Of a DNA stretch of 64,000 bases, positions 50,001-64,000 are shown in pieces. The translations under genes and the position numbers were made by a program. The stretch comes from DAOUAT01 sp964551735 (GTDB taxonomy: Bacteria; Chloroflexota; Anaerolineae; CG2-30-64-16): the NCBI GenBank assembly GCA_964551735.1, contig CAZKEF010000011.1, forward strand, positions 1 through 64,000. The letters are read 5' to 3'. How positions within the stretch are numbered: the stretch's first letter is position 1; each line of letters starts with the position of its first letter. The notes below the pieces were generated by a model that had not been told where the DNA came from, ran no database searches, and was given only the letters and a program-made list of their open reading frames with translations.

Positions 50001-50310
50001 CATCGGCCCCGACCATGCACCGGAGAACCCACGCCAGTACGTGCTGGACGTGACGGCCAGCGTCTACCAGGGCAAAGGCACGCCGGGCGGAGGCCAGCTA
50101 CGCATCGAGTGGACCTACAGCACTGCGCTGCACCGGCCCGAGACCATCGACGCGCTCAGCAAGCGGTTCATGAAGGCCCTGCGCGCGCTGATCGCCCACT
50201 GCCTTTCGCCGGAGGCGGGCGGTTACACACCGTCCGATTTCACCGACGTTGACTTGAATGAAGACGCCCTGGCAGGCTTGCTAGAGGAACTGGGCGAGAT
50301 CGAGGGATGA
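41011..50310 (+). CDS. NRPS 3: C-A-PCP-sulfotransferase-C-A-PCP-E
   Basis: The 3099-residue synthetase starts with a docking-like helix (LSPEKRALLLARIKEK). Module 1 has C1 (HHIVTDAW, H180, D184; the usual Gly is Ala), A1 with pocket D-A-F-F-L-G-V-T-F-K (Ile/Val-like) and PCP1 (S1075). A sulfotransferase domain then spans about 1180-1470. It has the 5'-phosphosulfate loop PPRSGSTLL (R1191-S1194), the APPELDLLSF segment and the 3'-phosphate motif RYIHLMRHPFATVYS (R1321, S1329), so it should use PAPS. Module 2 has C2 (HHVVSDGW, H1629), A2 with pocket D-A-Q-C-F-G-M-V-D-K (Gln/Glu-like), PCP2 with GGDSI (S2548) and an epimerisation domain (HHLAVDRVSW, H2734; FNYLGQF), so this residue should be D. 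The gene follows the previous one by 19 bases. Confidence 0.93.
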   Translation: MSEPANRLDGLSPEKRALLLARIKEKAKAAAQEAGISPRADRSSYPLSFAQQRLWILSQLEPDSPFYNITLTLRLSGALDVPALAQSLNEVVRRHEVLRARFITEHGNPIQVIASGFELLQARETLASAGADRSSVEAEAQRIAREEAGRPFDLSRGPLIRARLLRLAEDEHLLILTMHHIVTDAWSTGVLVREIGLLYDSYHNPAAAARELAPLPLQYADYAQWQRDQFQGTRLDSELAYWQEQLRDAAPVLELPTDRPRPAVQTVKGAVVPFAIPDTLGTALRDLARQESATLFQVLLAAYQVLLFRYTGQTDICVGTPVAGRTRPELESLIGFFVNTLVMRGRLDGEPSFREFLTRVRASTLDAQAHQDLPFDMLVDALQPQRNLSFTPIFQVMFALEQRASSALHLPDVTIEAIETHSGTSKFDLTLFMTEDETGLHGAIEYNTDLWQQTSVTRMADHFVCLLAAIVADPTCSVAELSILPEAERRRVVEEWNATATSYPRGKTLGKLFEEQVARSPNAIAVTYGGRSLSFADLNSRANRLAACLQSLGVGPETLVGFYLERSIDLVVAMLGIVKAGGAYLPLDVDYPADRLAFMLKDGRAPVLLTQASLMEQAPPTDATVLQMDADWPRIAQFSDANPVTDVRPGNLAYVIYTSGSTGIPKGVSIPQQAIARLVFNTNYIELGPSDRIAQASNASFDAATFEIWGALLRGARLIGVSKDIALSAHLFTDFLRQEGITTLFLTTALFNYIAAEAPDGFATLSHLLFGGEAVDPRWVRQVLRHGPPRRLLHVYGPTESTTFASWHPVTEVSEDARTVPIGRPLSNTTIYVLDHKFNPVPIGVAGELCIGGDGLAVSYLHRPELTAEKFVPNPFADETREQGDKETGRGDRPISPSPHLPRRARLYRTGDLVRFLEDGAIEFVGRIDYQVKIRGFRIELGEIETILARHPALAQVFVMVRGDASSERHVVAYLVPQHGATPSVSELRSFLRERLPDYMVPAAFVFMDALPLNPNGKVDRKALPAPDQARPETDKEYVAPRTPIERFLAQKWQEVLGIERIGVHDNFFELGGNSLQAAVLTNRMQEELGAAAHVRAVFMAPTIADLAMYLEEYYPDAIAGIVGITPAANGTAQAAGYTFQQKAAVPAQVDASTLAQFRALIPTLPPRGAPADAETAAPNPPAVFVLSPPRSGSTLLRVMLAGNPRLFAPPELDLLSFNTLAERHAAFSGKYEFWLEGPLKAIMALRNCSIEEATALMAEYEAQGWTTKQFYRAMQAWIAASAPAGGRLLVDKTPVYPLDPAILARMEQDFSDARYIHLMRHPFATVYSFMEARLEEIFFRHEHPFSIRALAELVYTVSHQNILGFLARIPAERQHRVWFEELVSHPEPVMQGICEFLGIDFHPAMLEPYQGDRMTSGIRPGQQMVGDFKFYLRNRIDAKAADRWKRFKKDDVLSDLTWAAARELGYEPPADDEAPAQPEATQQAPIAPLTEGETPPLSYAQQRIWFLDQFEPGSPYYNVPSAVRITGRLRITALEQSLDAIRARHEVLRTSFAAVDGVARPVVSPEPHHALAVIDLRGLPQAEREVEAQRRIAEEARRPFDLSTGPLLRATLLRLADEDHIALVTMHHVVSDGWSVGVMIRELAAFYDAFSTGRSAADAGLPPLPIQYGDYAAWQRRWLASGVAQTQLEFWKKQLAGLPPLLELPTDRPRPAVQTLNGARHTFTVSSETAKGVMDLSRKEGVTLFMTLLAAFQTLLHRYAAQEDIAVGTPIAGRNRPEIENLIGFFVNTLVIRSDLSGAPSFRELLHRVHHAATQAYEHQDVPFEMLVEELRPQREMSHTPLFQAMFALQDAPLTTLKLAGASLTPLQPDTRTAKFDLTLNVVERPDGLLRCALEYNTDLFDASTAERMAGHFRALLAAAVANPDEAIGRLPMLTAREKTELFELFGAWNDTAVTLGTDNTLHARLEQQVARAPHATAVIAETPEGKVTSLTFAELDARANQLAHALRAYDVGPEQIVALALERSTDLIVAIFGILKAGAAYLPLDPAYPADRLSYMLTDSGARVLVTQQALLAQAKWQRPDNTTPLAAICLDDGAALARFPIHPPQPLAQPDNLAYIIYTSGSTGWPKGVMVTHRTALNLAGGLHRVAYAHAPHEHPLRLSLNAPLSFDASVQQWIMLTYGHTLVVIPQEVRTDAEALLAFIRRHRLDQLDCVPSQLKLLLAAGLLDPAAEWAPAIAFPGGEAIDPATWQILAQAPATDFYNMYGPTECTVDATTACARLAPGHPTIGRPLPNVSVYVLDRYMQLLPIGVPGELYIGGAGVTRGYLNRPELTAERFVPDPFAGETRTPYGRGDKATGGNVPPLSPSPHLPLAGARLYRTGDLVRWRPDGNLEFLGRTDFQVKVRGFRIELGEIESALRTHPAVRDGVVIARAEPTGDKRLVAYLVAHADAVTPTVADLRQHLLTTLPEHMVPSAFVTLDALPLTPNGKIDRKALPEPTAGTRADLGRAYVPPTTPAEQALAEIWAQVLGVSQVGITDNFFELGGDSILSIQVIARAAQAGLRLTPRMLFQAPTIARLAAQADLAPALAAQAEQGIIEGEVPLTPIQHHFFASHLPAPDHWNQSLLLAVRSQLQPAHLRAAIAALLRHHDALRLRFTRSADGWRQASAGVSDDVPFAYFDLSSVDDAAASATVTAEVTVAQAGLNLVQGPLLRVLYFDLGPQRDGRLFFTIHHLAVDRVSWRIVLEDLGRAYEQIHSGQAPRLPAKTTSFREWALRMVEYADSLAARAEAAYWQGLGRAAIPRLPLDFPLSNVLPAEATARVSAAFLDEPETQALLAQVPQAYGTDVNEVLLTALALAFEDWIGPTLLVEVEGHGRQDELLNDKALGLHNGQPTVDISRTVGWFTAIYPVAATLPPPAPSGQEDVRLGAALKAVKEQVRRAPNKGFGYGILRYLNHDPVIAGQMAALPRPQVSFNYLGQFTDAAGQAGLFAPAAEPIGPDHAPENPRQYVLDVTASVYQGKGTPGGGQLRIEWTYSTALHRPETIDALSKRFMKALRALIAHCLSPEAGGYTPSDFTDVDLNEDALAGLLEELGEIEG
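43644..43718 (+). repeat. Site-2 repeat insert in A domain 3
   Basis: A GACAAGGGA/ACAAGGAG/ACAAGGAG purine run is followed by GGCGATCGCC (43681-43690) and a CCCCATCT pyrimidine run, in frame before RLYRTGDL. This A domain lacks the site-1 inserts. Confidence 0.85.
44548..45420 (+). other. Embedded sulfotransferase domain within NRPS 3
   Basis: This marks the part of the NRPS 3 gene encoding residues about 1180-1470. The PAPS-binding P-loop-like PRSGSTLL and the RHPFATVYS motif are both intact and correctly spaced (about 130 residues apart). A linker rich in Ala/Pro separates it from PCP1, and a short acidic linker leads directly into C2. The APPELDLL stretch resembles PKS-linked sulfotransferases such as the curacin CurM domain, by recollection. 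The target hydroxyl is not known: candidates are a Tyr side chain from module 1 of the line or the beta-hydroxyl made by PKS-NRPS 2. Confidence 0.88.
48046..48129 (+). repeat. Site-2 repeat insert in A domain 4 (variant)
   Basis: This is the most divergent copy. The purine run is interrupted by the palindrome CGCCCTACGGGCG (48056-48068), and the pyrimidine run reads CTCTCTCCCCGTCTCC. It is still in frame between PFAGET and RLYRTGDL. The same 13-base palindrome recurs at 53758-53770. Confidence 0.75.
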
Positions 50311-50388
50311 CAACCGCCCGCCAGGCGCCGCAACGTCCGGGCACCCCCCGGGCTTGCTCGTCGTGCTGACAAACAGGTATCGTAGCGG

Positions 50389-64000
<13,612 letters not shown>

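Noticed and set aside
48811..50200. C-terminal domain of NRPS 3 as a condensation domain
   Set aside because: HHLAVDRVSW, FNYLGQF and the preceding GGDSI carrier motif are epimerisation-domain features, and the next C domain is of the type that follows E domains.

Overview
The window is about 64 kb of GC-rich bacterial DNA. Every gene I can support is on the + strand. The likely source is a member of the Chloroflexota (Anaerolineae/Caldilineae-like). This is an inference from gene style: Thr/Pro-rich secreted proteins, a protein with the N-terminal CPFLGL-type cysteine motif, short C-terminal WLPLV tails, a very large lipoprotein alpha-2-macroglobulin, and many 7-8 bp tandem-repeat and palindromic mini-inserts inside coding sequence. 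No rRNA, tRNA, CRISPR array or transposase gene was seen.

Region 1 (1-11.1 kb) is a cell-surface and exopolysaccharide block. It holds a secreted C25 (gingipain-like) peptidase, a tiny Thr/Pro-rich secreted protein, a GT-B glycosyltransferase, a polyprenyl-phosphate sugar-phosphate transferase, a membrane-anchored Pro/Thr-repeat protein, a Wzc-like polysaccharide co-polymerase/BY-kinase with a tyrosine-rich tail, and a small S24/S26-type peptidase. An intrinsic terminator-like hairpin closes it. Region 2 (11.2-20.2 kb) has its own promoter. It carries a 2103-residue thioester alpha-2-macroglobulin lipoprotein, an FGGY sugar kinase and a YhhN-family (lysoplasmalogenase) membrane protein, and ends in a second strong terminator.

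Region 3 (20.3-64 kb, running off the window) is a giant hybrid PKS/NRPS cluster, probably for a lipopeptide. The gene order is a fatty-acyl-AMP ligase, a free-standing ACP, and then five megasynthases: [KS-AT-DH-ER-KR-ACP-C-A-PCP], [KS-AT-KR-ACP-C-A-PCP], [C-A-PCP-sulfotransferase-C-A-PCP-E], [C-A-PCP-C-A-PCP] and [C-A-PCP-C-A-(PCP...)]. If the order is colinear, a fatty acid is activated, extended by one fully reduced ketide, joined to an aromatic-type amino acid, extended by a malonate-derived beta-hydroxy unit, and then receives at least seven further residues. Those with readable pocket codes are Ile/Val-like, a Gln/Glu-like residue that is epimerised, and Phe. No thioesterase, phosphopantetheinyl transferase or exporter lies in the window.

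Two things stand out. First, a complete PAPS-type sulfotransferase domain sits between PCP1 and C2 inside the third synthetase. Second, families of STRR-like tandem repeats and near-perfect palindromes are inserted in frame at the same loop positions of successive A and C domains, and relatives of these inserts occur in unrelated genes of the window.
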